64,000 nucleotides of DNA. Source: Methylocella sp. (lineage in GTDB: Bacteria; Pseudomonadota; Alphaproteobacteria; Rhizobiales; Beijerinckiaceae). A model generated the notes under the pieces. It was given only the letters and a program-made list of their open reading frames with translations. It was not told where the DNA came from and searched no databases. Position 1 is the stretch's first letter. Each line of letters begins with the position of its first letter. The translations under genes were made by a program, and so were the position numbers. Positions 21,337 to 29,643 of this stretch are shown piece after piece. The DNA lies in contig JBBCGG010000001.1 of assembly GCA_037200525.1 (NCBI GenBank), positions 831,526-895,525 of the forward strand, in the 5' to 3' direction.

Positions 21337-21798
21337 CTACAATCGGTGCACCGGTCGGGCCCATTCAGCGAGGTGGGGCTGGAGCTCGTGATCCGGCGTA
21401 TTGGTCAGATCCTTGGCGAGCGCGCCGCGCAGCTTCTCTTTGGTCGAAATGTCGAGGCTATCGCGCAGGTCGTTCAAAATATGGCTGGGCGCGACGAGCA
21501 CGAGTTCTCGAAATTCCTCCCGCTTGGAAGCCTCAACCAGCAGATGAGCGACATGCTTTGCGAAGAGTTCCTTGGCGGCTTCATGGGGATCCGTGCGGGG
21601 CGTCACGCCATGATGCGCCGATGACCCGCTCTCATCGACGCGGCCCGGCCTGTCGGTTCCAAGATCAGACGATCGCAGATGGGCGGTCGCGGAATCGATC
21701 CGGTCCACGGTGCGCAGCGCGCCATCCTCCGCCGGCGCAACAATCCGCGCATGCTCCCCATCGGCGACAATGAACCATAGTCTGTGCTGTTTTGGCAT
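21337..21798 (-). CDS. Host-attachment family protein
   Basis: This 153-residue protein belongs to the family annotated as required for attachment to host cells (Host_attach, eRF1-like fold). Diagnostic segments are LWFIVADGEHARIV at the N-terminus, TDPHEAAKELFAKHVAHLL in the middle and REFRELVLVAPSHILNDLR-type sequence followed by the ISTKEKLRGALAKDLTNTP motif. The start at 21798 (MPKQHRLWF) fits the family better than an upstream extension. The biochemical role of the family is unclear, and it is common in free-living bacteria too. It stands alone. Confidence 0.85.
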   Translation of the reverse strand: MPKQHRLWFIVADGEHARIVAPAEDGALRTVDRIDSATAHLRSSDLGTDRPGRVDESGSSAHHGVTPRTDPHEAAKELFAKHVAHLLVEASKREEFRELVLVAPSHILNDLRDSLDISTKEKLRGALAKDLTNTPDHELQPHLAEWARPVHRL

Positions 21799-22009
21799 AA
21801 CGTACTTTTCCTCAACGCTTGCGCGGCCGGTCACCGCGCGCGGCCCCTTCGCAAACGGCGACGCTAGAGTCGCCCCGCTCGCGTAACGGCTGAGCCGGCG
21901 TTCCGTTCCGGCCGCGCTGCAAGATCGATCTGTCTTGCTTGAGGCTGGGCGAACCTTCAGCGCCGCGCCGGTCCCGTCTGCGCTCCGATCAGGACAAAGG
22001 GTCTGATAG

Positions 22010-23689
22010 TTACGCCGTGCTGCCGGGAAGGCCGGAGAGAAAAGAGTGCAGTTGAGCGACTACGGCGGCTCCCTCGCCGATTGCCCCGCCGACCCGTTTG
22101 ACCGAGCCGGACCTGGCATCGCCTACTGCGAACACGCCCCGGACGCTCGATTGCAGCGGCAAGTCGAGACGAGCCTCCGCTTGCGTCGAATTACCCTTCG
22201 GCGCCGCATCGAAGCCGGTTCGGACGAACCCCTTATCGTCGAGCGCCACGCCGCAGTCGTCTAGCCAGGCCGTCGCCGGATCCGCGCCGATGAACAGGAA
22301 GACATTGCGGATCGGCAATTCCGTCTCCTTGCCGCTTGGAGCGTGGCGCCATTTTACGCCTTCCAGCCTTTTCTCGATTGAGCCTTCGAGAGCGACGATT
22401 TCGGTCCGGGCGAGCAGTTCTATGTTTGGCGTGGATGCAATGCGATCGATCAAATAACGCGACATGGTGGCGGCGAGCCCTTCGCCTCGCACCAACATCC
22501 ATATCTTTTTGGCGTAGGCGGCGAGGAAGACGGCGGCTTGCCCGGCCGAATTGCCGCCGCCGACCAGAACGATTTCCTCTTGCCGGCACATCCGCGCCTC
22601 GATCGGCGAGACCCAATACCAGACGCCGCGGCCTTCGAATTCCTCAAGGCGCGGAATATTCGGCCGCCGGTAGCGGGCCCCGGACGCGACGACGACAGCG
22701 CGCGCCTCGATTTTGCGGCCGTCCGCCAGATCCAGCGTCAGGGGCGAGGCCGAGCAATTGAGCCGGGTGACTTCGGTTGGGATCGCCATGTCGGCGCCGA
22801 ATTTCAGCGCCTGCACAAATGCCCGCCCGGCAAGAGCCTGCCCTGAGATCCCGGTTGGAAATCCAAGATAGTTTTCGATGCGCGCGCTGGCTCCCGCCTG
22901 TCCGCCAAAGGCGCGCGAGTCGAGGACGGTCACAGACAGCCCTTCCGATGCGCCGTAGACAGCCGTCGCAAGACCGGCGGGTCCGGCTCCGACAATCGCC
23001 ACGTCGTAGATGCGGTCGGAAGCGTCCGTTCCCGCCACGCCGAGGCAACGCGCAAGCTCCCCTTCGCTCGGATTTTTGAGCACCGTGCCATCGGGACAGA
23101 CAACCAGCGGCAGGTCCGACAGCTGCGGCGAATAGCGCTCGATGAGCGCTTTCGCGTCTTTGTCCTCATCCGGGTCAAGCACCTGATGCGGGTGTCCATT
23201 GCGCGCGAGGAAGCCTTGCAGCCGCAGCATGTCGCGGTTCAACGCTGGCCCGATCAAAACGGGGCCGCCGGCGCCGCTCTCGATCAAGGAGACCCGGCGC
23301 AGGATCAACGCCCGGACGATCCGCTCGCCGAGCTCCGCCTCGGCGATCAGCACCGCGCGCAAATTATAGGGCGCAATCACCAGCGCCTCGACGTCAGTCT
23401 TGGCGTTTGCGTCGATCAGCGACGGGGCGCCGGATAATTGGCCGATTTCGGCAAGAAAGTCGCCCGGCACTCTCTGCCCGATCGGAAGAATGTGATCCAA
23501 ACCATCGTGTGACGCGATAACGATCGTCCCAGATAGCACGACCACCATTCCTGGGCTGGGTTCGCCAGTAGCGAATAAGCGGCTTCCTGCGGGGTATCGG
23601 CGGACTTCGCCGAAGCGGCGCAGCCGATCGATCTCCTCCGGCCGAAGCTTCGGAAACATCTGGTCATAACGCGCTTCGAACGTAGACAT
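22010..23689 (-). CDS. Cyclic-nucleotide-binding-domain/thioredoxin-reductase-like flavoprotein
   Basis: This 559-residue protein combines three parts. Residues about 5-130 are a cNMP-binding domain (MVVVLSGTIVIASHDG; GDFLAEIGQLSGAPSLIDA). Residues about 145-215 resemble the glutaredoxin/thioredoxin-like linker of this fusion family (PLVVCPDGTVLKNPSEGELA). Residues 225-555 are a thioredoxin-reductase-like FAD/NAD(P)H module with GAGPAGLATA at 234, the second dinucleotide site in EIVLVGGGNSAGQAAVF, and the FAD motif GVFAVGDAR. The usual CxxC redox pair before the second Rossmann domain is missing; only one Cys remains (EARMCRQEE). It therefore should not reduce thioredoxin by the standard route. 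The cNMP domain suggests ligand control of electron transfer; the true partner is unknown. Confidence 0.87.
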   Translation of the reverse strand: MSTFEARYDQMFPKLRPEEIDRLRRFGEVRRYPAGSRLFATGEPSPGMVVVLSGTIVIASHDGLDHILPIGQRVPGDFLAEIGQLSGAPSLIDANAKTDVEALVIAPYNLRAVLIAEAELGERIVRALILRRVSLIESGAGGPVLIGPALNRDMLRLQGFLARNGHPHQVLDPDEDKDAKALIERYSPQLSDLPLVVCPDGTVLKNPSEGELARCLGVAGTDASDRIYDVAIVGAGPAGLATAVYGASEGLSVTVLDSRAFGGQAGASARIENYLGFPTGISGQALAGRAFVQALKFGADMAIPTEVTRLNCSASPLTLDLADGRKIEARAVVVASGARYRRPNIPRLEEFEGRGVWYWVSPIEARMCRQEEIVLVGGGNSAGQAAVFLAAYAKKIWMLVRGEGLAATMSRYLIDRIASTPNIELLARTEIVALEGSIEKRLEGVKWRHAPSGKETELPIRNVFLFIGADPATAWLDDCGVALDDKGFVRTGFDAAPKGNSTQAEARLDLPLQSSVRGVFAVGDARSGSVKRVGGAIGEGAAVVAQLHSFLSGLPGSTA

Positions 23690-23949
23690 GATAGATCCCT
23701 ATAAGTTGCATTAAGCATAACAGTAGAAACTTCTGGATGCTGTCTCGTTTTTGGTAAAGTCTTTACCTGCTGTGGTCTAGCCTGTTCCATTACCGATATT
23801 TTTTTAGCGCATTTACGCTCGCATGGCGTGTACGGCAAAGATCAGCCACAATTCGGATCTCTTAATAAATACTTAAAGACTAAGGCGAAGCTTTAACAAA
23901 ATGTGAGGCTTGGTGGTCCGCCACGCGGGCGCAATGAGGGATCAGAACC

Positions 23950-25380
23950 ATGAGCGAGCCTGTTACGAAACGGCAGCCAATGATCGATTTGGAAGAGTTT
24001 GAAAGGCGCCTGCGCCGGCCACGCCCTATGAACCAAATGGATGGCGAACCCCTCGCCGAACTGATCCATCTCTTTCGCGGCCATGAAATCCTCGACGCCG
24101 GACAGCCTTCCGCGCAAGCGCGCGAAGATGCATCGACTGAGGCTGAAGCGCAATCGCCTCTCATCGGCGGCGACTTTGCCGAGATCGAGGCCGCTCTGCT
24201 GGCCGCCCAACGCGCTGCAGGGCCATTGGCGACCACAGAGGCGAATGCGGAACCCGTTCGCGAAGCTGAAGCCGAGGCGCCGCTGATTAGCGGCGATTTC
24301 TCGGAGATCGAGGCCGGATTGCTGAGCGCGCTGCAACAGGACGCCGCGCCGATGTCGATGGCGACCGGAGCCGAGACTTTTCTGCCGATCACCATCGATG
24401 CGCCGGACTATTTGCGCGATGTGAATGAAACAATGACGTCGCGGCTGAGCGGCGCGGCGGAGGTCCGCTCGCGCCGTCCGCTGTATTTCATGGCGGCGAT
24501 CGTGCTTGCGGGAATTGGCGGAGTCGCCGGCCTGGCGATTCATTCCGGTTCGAAGCGCGACGTCCCGGCTCAGCCCGAGGTTGCAACCATCAAGGCTCAG
24601 CCCGGAGCCGCCAAGTTTGCCGCGCCTGAGACGGACGCCGCGGATGCGGGCAACGCTTCGTCAACCGAGAATGCAGCGACCCAAGACGCGTCCAACCTTG
24701 CTCCCTCGCCGCAATCATTCTCCACCGCCGGCATTGCCGGACAAGAAAAAACGCCGCGCGTGATCGCGCTGACCGAGCCAACGGGCCCGGCGGCGAGCGA
24801 GCCCGTGACTGAAGCGCCGAGCATCCTCGCGCCGCCGGCGCCGAGTTTTGCGGCGCCGGTCGAGGGCGCGGCTGCGATCGAACCCAAAAGGGTAAAGACG
24901 GCGTCGGTCAGGCCGGACGGCTCTGTCATTTCCCAGGACGCGGCGCTCCAGGATTTCTCTAACCAAAACGCTCCCCCAAAAAATTCTATCCCGAAGGCAT
25001 CGCTTCCCAAAGACGCGACGGCTCACGCCGCAGCAAAGGCCGCGCCTCTTCCCGTGCCGCGCGAGGCTTCCGCCGCCAAAACCCCGGCGGCGAAAGCGGC
25101 CGCCCATGCGACGACGACAGCAAAACCCTCCGCCACGGCCGCATTGACCGGGGGCCCCCAGCCCGCGCACAAAGCGAACGCGGACGCCGCGAAGCCGGCG
25201 AGCGCGACGGACGCCAAGCCGGCTCAGGTCGTTGACGCTGGCCCCGTCGCAGCTCCACCGTCGCCAAAACAGCCGGCCTCGGGGGGCGATGGGCCGTTCG
25301 GCATCGTAAATTCCGCAGTGAATTCAATCACAGGCGCTACCTCGAAGCTGCTGGATTGGGGCAAAACAGGTCCGCAATGA
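23950..25380 (+). CDS. Ala/Pro-rich single-pass membrane protein, unknown function
   Basis: This 476-residue protein is not recognised. Residues 1-175 are acidic and probably cytoplasmic. They contain a near-duplicate, SPLIGGDFAEIEAALLAA (69-86) and APLISGDFSEIEAGLLSA (110-127), which looks like a binding module used twice. One transmembrane helix spans about 178-197 (YFMAAIVLAGIGGVAGLAIH). The remaining 280 residues are Ala/Pro/Lys-rich and low-complexity, probably extended in the periplasm. No enzyme motif is seen. The topology resembles envelope linker proteins (TonB- or PopZ-binding-type), but that is only analogy. The ATG at 23950 follows GAGGGATC. It is flanked by 260- and 586-base non-coding stretches and appears monocistronic. 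Confidence 0.7.
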   Translation: MSEPVTKRQPMIDLEEFERRLRRPRPMNQMDGEPLAELIHLFRGHEILDAGQPSAQAREDASTEAEAQSPLIGGDFAEIEAALLAAQRAAGPLATTEANAEPVREAEAEAPLISGDFSEIEAGLLSALQQDAAPMSMATGAETFLPITIDAPDYLRDVNETMTSRLSGAAEVRSRRPLYFMAAIVLAGIGGVAGLAIHSGSKRDVPAQPEVATIKAQPGAAKFAAPETDAADAGNASSTENAATQDASNLAPSPQSFSTAGIAGQEKTPRVIALTEPTGPAASEPVTEAPSILAPPAPSFAAPVEGAAAIEPKRVKTASVRPDGSVISQDAALQDFSNQNAPPKNSIPKASLPKDATAHAAAKAAPLPVPREASAAKTPAAKAAAHATTTAKPSATAALTGGPQPAHKANADAAKPASATDAKPAQVVDAGPVAAPPSPKQPASGGDGPFGIVNSAVNSITGATSKLLDWGKTGPQ

Positions 25381-25966
25381 TCGCTTGCGATCAACGGCGA
25401 TGACGGATTTGCGCATGATCGGTGGACTTCAGCCGATCATGCGTCGTTCCGACAGCTGAAAGCTACCCTGTTTGAAGCGCTTGGCGGAACGCGTCGTTCT
25501 GGCCTGGCTCGCGAGGGTCGCTCCGACCGGTCGCCGGCCTTACCGAAATCCTCATTCGTCATGCACATGATCGCGCCGTCCCGCGATCGTGTTTTTTGCG
25601 TTGGGCCGACGGATGGGCGCGCAGCATAAATTCTTGCCGCTCGATACGCCGAAAATCACTCAATTTTTAGGCAGGACTGCGGCAATGGCGCCTGTTCTGC
25701 TCTGGACCGCCCAGCGCGGGCGGAGCTGAGGCGGCATATTGACGCTGCCGCGCAGCAAATCATTGTACGCAACGGAAATTGCCGCCATTTTTGGTTCCAG
25801 AAGATCGTCTGAATATGACTTGATGGCCCGTTGCAAGCACGGGTTCACGAGAAATAAACGGACCCGCCGCGGGCGAGAGGCGCTGAAGCAGTGCGAGCCT
25901 CGTCCGAGGCGCAGTTGACTTATCGGATCAGGCTGAAGTCATCCGCTAAAGCTGGGAAATTTCGAA
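25381..25966. other. Long intergenic region
   Basis: 586 bases without a convincing gene. A 62-codon reverse-strand frame at 25660-25848 has no homology or ribosome-binding site I can recognise. The stretch includes the palindrome at 25413-25442 and must hold the promoter of the molybdoenzyme gene starting at 25967. I see no riboswitch I can name. Confidence 0.4.
25413..25442. repeat. GCATGATC palindrome, intergenic
   Basis: Perfect 10-bp inverted repeat GCATGATCGG/CCGATCATGC with a ten-base centre, 33 bases after the preceding gene. It shares its GCATGATC ends with the dispersed elements near 52.66 and 61.05 kb. Confidence 0.55.
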
Positions 25967-28303
25967 ATGACGAAGCACGACGTTCCAGGCATTGGCAATT
26001 ATTACGGCCCCGCGGGCGGATGGGGGGCGCTCCATGCGGTAGCAAAAGCGATTAAGGAGCAATCCGCCGTTGGAACGGACGTGCGCGCGCTTCTCAAGGC
26101 CAATCAGCCGACAGGGTTTGACTGCCCCGGCTGCGCTTGGCCTGATCCAAATCATCGATCCTCATTTGAGTTTTGCGAGAACGGCGCCAAGGCCGTCGCG
26201 TGGGAGGCGACGGCAAAGCGCACGCTGCCCGAATTTTTCATAAGCCATACGGTATCCGAACTCTGGACTTGGACGGATTTCGAGCTGGAAGGAGCGGGAC
26301 GGCTTACCCATCCGATGGTCTATGATCGTCAGAGCGACCGCTATGTCGCAATCGAATGGGACGAAGCATTCCGGCGCATAGGAGAGGGGCTAAAAGCTAT
26401 CCCCGACCCCGACGCGGTGGAGTTTTACACCTCTGGACGCGCCTCGAACGAGGCTGCTTTTCTGTATCAGCTTTTCGTTCGCGAATTCGGCACCAATAAT
26501 TTCCCCGATTGCTCGAACATGTGCCACGAGGCGACGAGCGTTGGTCTGCCGGAATCGGTCGGCGTTGGCAAAGGCACGGTTACGCTCAAGGACTTTGATC
26601 ATTGCGATGCGATCTTCTGCATCGGACATAATCCGGGAACCAACCACCCTCGAATGCTCGCGACGCTGCGGGAGGCGGCAAAGCGAAACGTTCCAATCGT
26701 CGTCTTCAACCCTCTGCGCGAGCGCGGACTTGAGCGCTTTGCTTCGCCGCAAAGTCCGTTTGAAATGTTAACGATGCGCTCCACGGACATCGCCACCGCA
26801 TATTATCAGGTCAAGGTGGGCGGCGACGCCGGCCTCCTGAAAGGGATGATGAAGGCTGTCCTCGCCACCGATGCGGAATCTCTGGAGTCCGGCGGAGAAG
26901 GAGTTCTCGATCGCGCGTTCATCGCCGAGCATACGACCGGATTCGATGCTCTTGTTGCCGATCTCGAAAAGACAACTTGGGAGGAGATCGAACAGAGCTC
27001 TGGATTAAAGCGGGAGGATATCGAGGCGGCTGCGGCCGTCTACGTCAAGGCCGAACGCGTCATCCTCTGCTATGGGATGGGCATAACCCAGCATCGGCGC
27101 GGCACCTCCAATGTCCAGCAGCTCGCCAATCTTCTGCTGCTGAGAGGCAATATCGGCCGCGAGGGCGCCGGGATCTGTCCGTTGCGCGGCCATTCCAATG
27201 TGCAGGGCGATCGCACCGTTGGGATCACGGAAATTCCGACGGAGGCTTTTTTGAGCCAGCTCGACAGCGTGTTCGACATAAAATCTCCGCGAGGCAAAGG
27301 ACACAACGCCGTCGAGGCCGTCGAGGCCATCAGCGAAGGCAGATCGAAAGCGATGATCTGCCTTGGCGGCAATCTGGCGGTCGCCATGCCCGATCCCGAC
27401 ATCACTTTCCCGGCGATGCGAAAGCTTGACCTCGTGGTGCATATCGCGACCAAGCTGAATCGCAGTCACCTCCTCACCGCAAAAGAATCCTTCATTCTGC
27501 CGTGCCTCGGCCGGACGGAGATCGACGTCCAAGAGAGCGGGCCGCAGGCGGTCACCGTCGAAGATTCCATGTCGATGGTGCACGCGTCTCGCGGCGGATT
27601 GAAGCCCGCGTCGGAGCATCTGCGCTCCGAACCCGCGATTGTCGCCGGCCTTGCGAAAGCTGCTCTTCGCCATACCAAAGTGGATTGGGACCATTTGGTT
27701 GCGGACTACGGACGCATCCGCGACAAGATCGAAGCAGTGTTTTCCGATTTTGCTGGATATAACGAGAAGATTCTCAGTCCTGGCGGCTTTCGCCTCCGCG
27801 TTGCATCTTCCGAGCGGCAATGGCTGACGGATTCGGGCAAGGCGAATTTTCTCGTTGTCAAAGGCGTCGCCGAAGATCCGCCTGCGACGGTGGAGGACAG
27901 CCTCACGCTGACGACGATCCGCAGCCACGACCAATATAATACGACGATCTACAGCCTCAACGATCGCTATCGCGGCGTCACCGGCCGGCGAGACGTCATC
28001 TTTGTGAGCCCGAAGGATTTGGAGGATCGCGGCCTCAAACACGGCGATAAAGTGGATTTGGAAGCCTTGGACGAGCCCGGAACGAACATGGAGCCGCGTG
28101 CGCTGCGCGGCTTCACGGCGGTGTCCTACAACATCGCCGAAGGTTCGATCGCCGCCTATTATCCCGAGGGGAACGTATTGGTGGCGCTACATTCCTTTGA
28201 TCCGAAAAGCGGCACGCCAGCTTATAAGTCCATTCCGGTGACGCTTAGGGCGGCAAATGACGCGCACCGAAGCGATGCTCTCCCGAGATTGGCTCAGCTT
28301 TAG
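25967..28303 (+). CDS. YdeP/FdhF-family molybdopterin oxidoreductase
   Basis: This 778-residue protein is a full-length member of the formate-dehydrogenase-alpha-like YdeP family. The N-terminal GFDCPGCAWPDPNHRSSFEF segment has the family Cys pair, but there is no standard CxxCxxxC [4Fe-4S] motif of formate dehydrogenases. Molybdopterin-guanine-dinucleotide contacts are visible (YTSGRASNEAAFLYQ; NMCHEATSVGLPESVG; IFCIGHNPGTNHPRM; YGMGITQHRRGTSNVQQLAN), as is the C-terminal cap domain (TIRSHDQYNTTIYSLNDRYR). Such proteins probably use a bis-MGD cofactor; YdeP is linked to acid resistance in enterics, and the physiological substrate is not established. There is no accessory subunit gene beside it. 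Neighbouring epsC starts 357 bases downstream. Confidence 0.87.
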   Translation: MTKHDVPGIGNYYGPAGGWGALHAVAKAIKEQSAVGTDVRALLKANQPTGFDCPGCAWPDPNHRSSFEFCENGAKAVAWEATAKRTLPEFFISHTVSELWTWTDFELEGAGRLTHPMVYDRQSDRYVAIEWDEAFRRIGEGLKAIPDPDAVEFYTSGRASNEAAFLYQLFVREFGTNNFPDCSNMCHEATSVGLPESVGVGKGTVTLKDFDHCDAIFCIGHNPGTNHPRMLATLREAAKRNVPIVVFNPLRERGLERFASPQSPFEMLTMRSTDIATAYYQVKVGGDAGLLKGMMKAVLATDAESLESGGEGVLDRAFIAEHTTGFDALVADLEKTTWEEIEQSSGLKREDIEAAAAVYVKAERVILCYGMGITQHRRGTSNVQQLANLLLLRGNIGREGAGICPLRGHSNVQGDRTVGITEIPTEAFLSQLDSVFDIKSPRGKGHNAVEAVEAISEGRSKAMICLGGNLAVAMPDPDITFPAMRKLDLVVHIATKLNRSHLLTAKESFILPCLGRTEIDVQESGPQAVTVEDSMSMVHASRGGLKPASEHLRSEPAIVAGLAKAALRHTKVDWDHLVADYGRIRDKIEAVFSDFAGYNEKILSPGGFRLRVASSERQWLTDSGKANFLVVKGVAEDPPATVEDSLTLTTIRSHDQYNTTIYSLNDRYRGVTGRRDVIFVSPKDLEDRGLKHGDKVDLEALDEPGTNMEPRALRGFTAVSYNIAEGSIAAYYPEGNVLVALHSFDPKSGTPAYKSIPVTLRAANDAHRSDALPRLAQL

Positions 28304-28660
28304 GTCAACTGGGGAGCGGCGAAAAAAAGGCGCAAACTTTTCCGGCCGGCTTTTTGACCTAATCCAAGAGACGGTCGGCGCGATCGATCCGATTTAAGGC
28401 GCTCCTCCATGGGATGGCCATGATGGTCAGCGTCAGAACTATCGATCCTCGCTCGCGACATCGTTCACTTGGGCGGTGGGGACTTCTGCTGCCGCAGCCT
28501 TGCTCGTTGGGCTGCGCAGGACGCAAAATTTAACTATATGAATGCGGTCTGGTAAGTAACGTCCGACAAGGAGCCCCTTCAAACGGCGGGGGCTCGCATC
28601 CGGGCGAGGCAGAGTCGCTCGGGCATTCGGTCGAAGGCGTCCATCAGAAAAGGTCGCAGC
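28304..28660. other. Gap between molybdoenzyme gene and epsC
   Basis: 357 bases with no supported gene. Just after the upstream stop, AAAAAGGCG and CGGCTTTTT (about 28323-28356) could form a weak, mismatched hairpin ending in T's. The remainder should carry the epsC promoter; nothing more is recognised. Confidence 0.3.
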
Positions 28661-29605
28661 ATGAACCCAAGGATCAAAAAGCTCAGCGCATGCGCAGGCG
28701 CCAGCCCCTACTGGGATATCGAAGGAGTAGTCGCGGATCTGCGCAATTTGCGATTGAAGGATCACGAGAGGCGAGAAGGGCCCTGCAAACTACCGTCCCG
28801 CAAGGCGTTGATCGGCATCACGGAGGGCCTTAGCGCCGCTCTATTCCCCAACCGTCTGGGACTGCCCGACCTAACCGGCGAGGGGGTCGATTTCTTTGTC
28901 GGACACACGCTCGATGTGACCTTGAGGGAATTGCTCAAGCAGATTCGCCTTGAGTTCGAATTCAGGTCGGGCCGCGACGACATCAGCAAAAGCGATTTCG
29001 ACCGGGCGATCAAAGTCACTCATGCCTTCGCCAGCGAGTTGCCGCGAGTGCGCTGTTTGCTGGAAACCGACATACGCGCGGCCTACGACGGCGACCCGGC
29101 GGCGCACAGCATCGACGAAGTGCTGATTTGCTACCCGGGCGTCACGGCGATGATTCATCACCGGCTCGCTCATGTTCTCTATGGGCTTGATGCGCCGCTG
29201 TTGTCGCGCATGATCGCCGAAATCGCGCATTCAACGACAGGGATCGACATTCATCCCGGCGCCCAGATCAGCGAGAGCTTTTTCATCGACCACGGCACCG
29301 GGGTCGTGATCGGGGAAACGACGGTCATCGGCCAGCGGGTGCGTCTTTATCAGGCCGTTACGCTGGGGGCCAAGCGCTTTCCGACGGACGATCATGGCGC
29401 ATTGATGAAGGGCGGCGCCCGCCATCCGATCGTCGAAGACGACGTCGTGATCTACGCCGGCGCGACTATACTTGGCCGCATCACCATCGGCCGCGGCTCC
29501 TCCATCGGCGGCAACGTCTGGTTGACGCGGAGCGTGCCTCCCGGCAGCACGATCTCGCAGGCGCACGTGCGCAGCGAACATTTCCATGACGGCGGCGGCA
29601 TTTGA
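28661..29605 (+). CDS. epsC: Serine O-acetyltransferase, EpsC type
   Basis: This 314-residue enzyme acetylates serine with acetyl-CoA to give O-acetylserine, the carbon acceptor for sulfide in cysteine synthesis. The C-terminal left-handed beta-helix has hexapeptide repeats with the catalytic His region (TGIDIHPGAQISESFFIDHG, TGVVIGETTVIGQRVRLYQA, VTLGAKRFP). The long N-terminal helical domain of about 185 residues (ITEGLSAALFPNRLG; VLICYPGVTAMIHHRLAHVL) is the EpsC subgroup type, longer than CysE. It is convergent with cysI, 39 bases away. EpsC-like genes are often found beside Family 2A encapsulin operons; here the encapsulin pair is 21 kb away. Confidence 0.92.
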   Translation: MNPRIKKLSACAGASPYWDIEGVVADLRNLRLKDHERREGPCKLPSRKALIGITEGLSAALFPNRLGLPDLTGEGVDFFVGHTLDVTLRELLKQIRLEFEFRSGRDDISKSDFDRAIKVTHAFASELPRVRCLLETDIRAAYDGDPAAHSIDEVLICYPGVTAMIHHRLAHVLYGLDAPLLSRMIAEIAHSTTGIDIHPGAQISESFFIDHGTGVVIGETTVIGQRVRLYQAVTLGAKRFPTDDHGALMKGGARHPIVEDDVVIYAGATILGRITIGRGSSIGGNVWLTRSVPPGSTISQAHVRSEHFHDGGGI

Positions 29606-29643
29606 GTTGTTTGCTGCGTATCCGCTTCAGGAAGGCGCGGCGC

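Noticed and set aside
25660-25848. 62-codon reverse-strand frame in the long gap
   Set aside because: No ribosome-binding site, similarity or suitable composition; left as unexplained intergenic DNA.
25920-25966. Possible SAM-II-type riboswitch (GCTAAAG near a short hairpin)
   Set aside because: Hairpin GACTT/AAGTC and GCTAAA are suggestive, but the conserved loop and pseudoknot partners are missing, and the gene is not in methionine synthesis.
27005-28042. 345-codon reverse-strand open frame
   Set aside because: Antisense to the molybdoenzyme gene with good motifs; no independent support.
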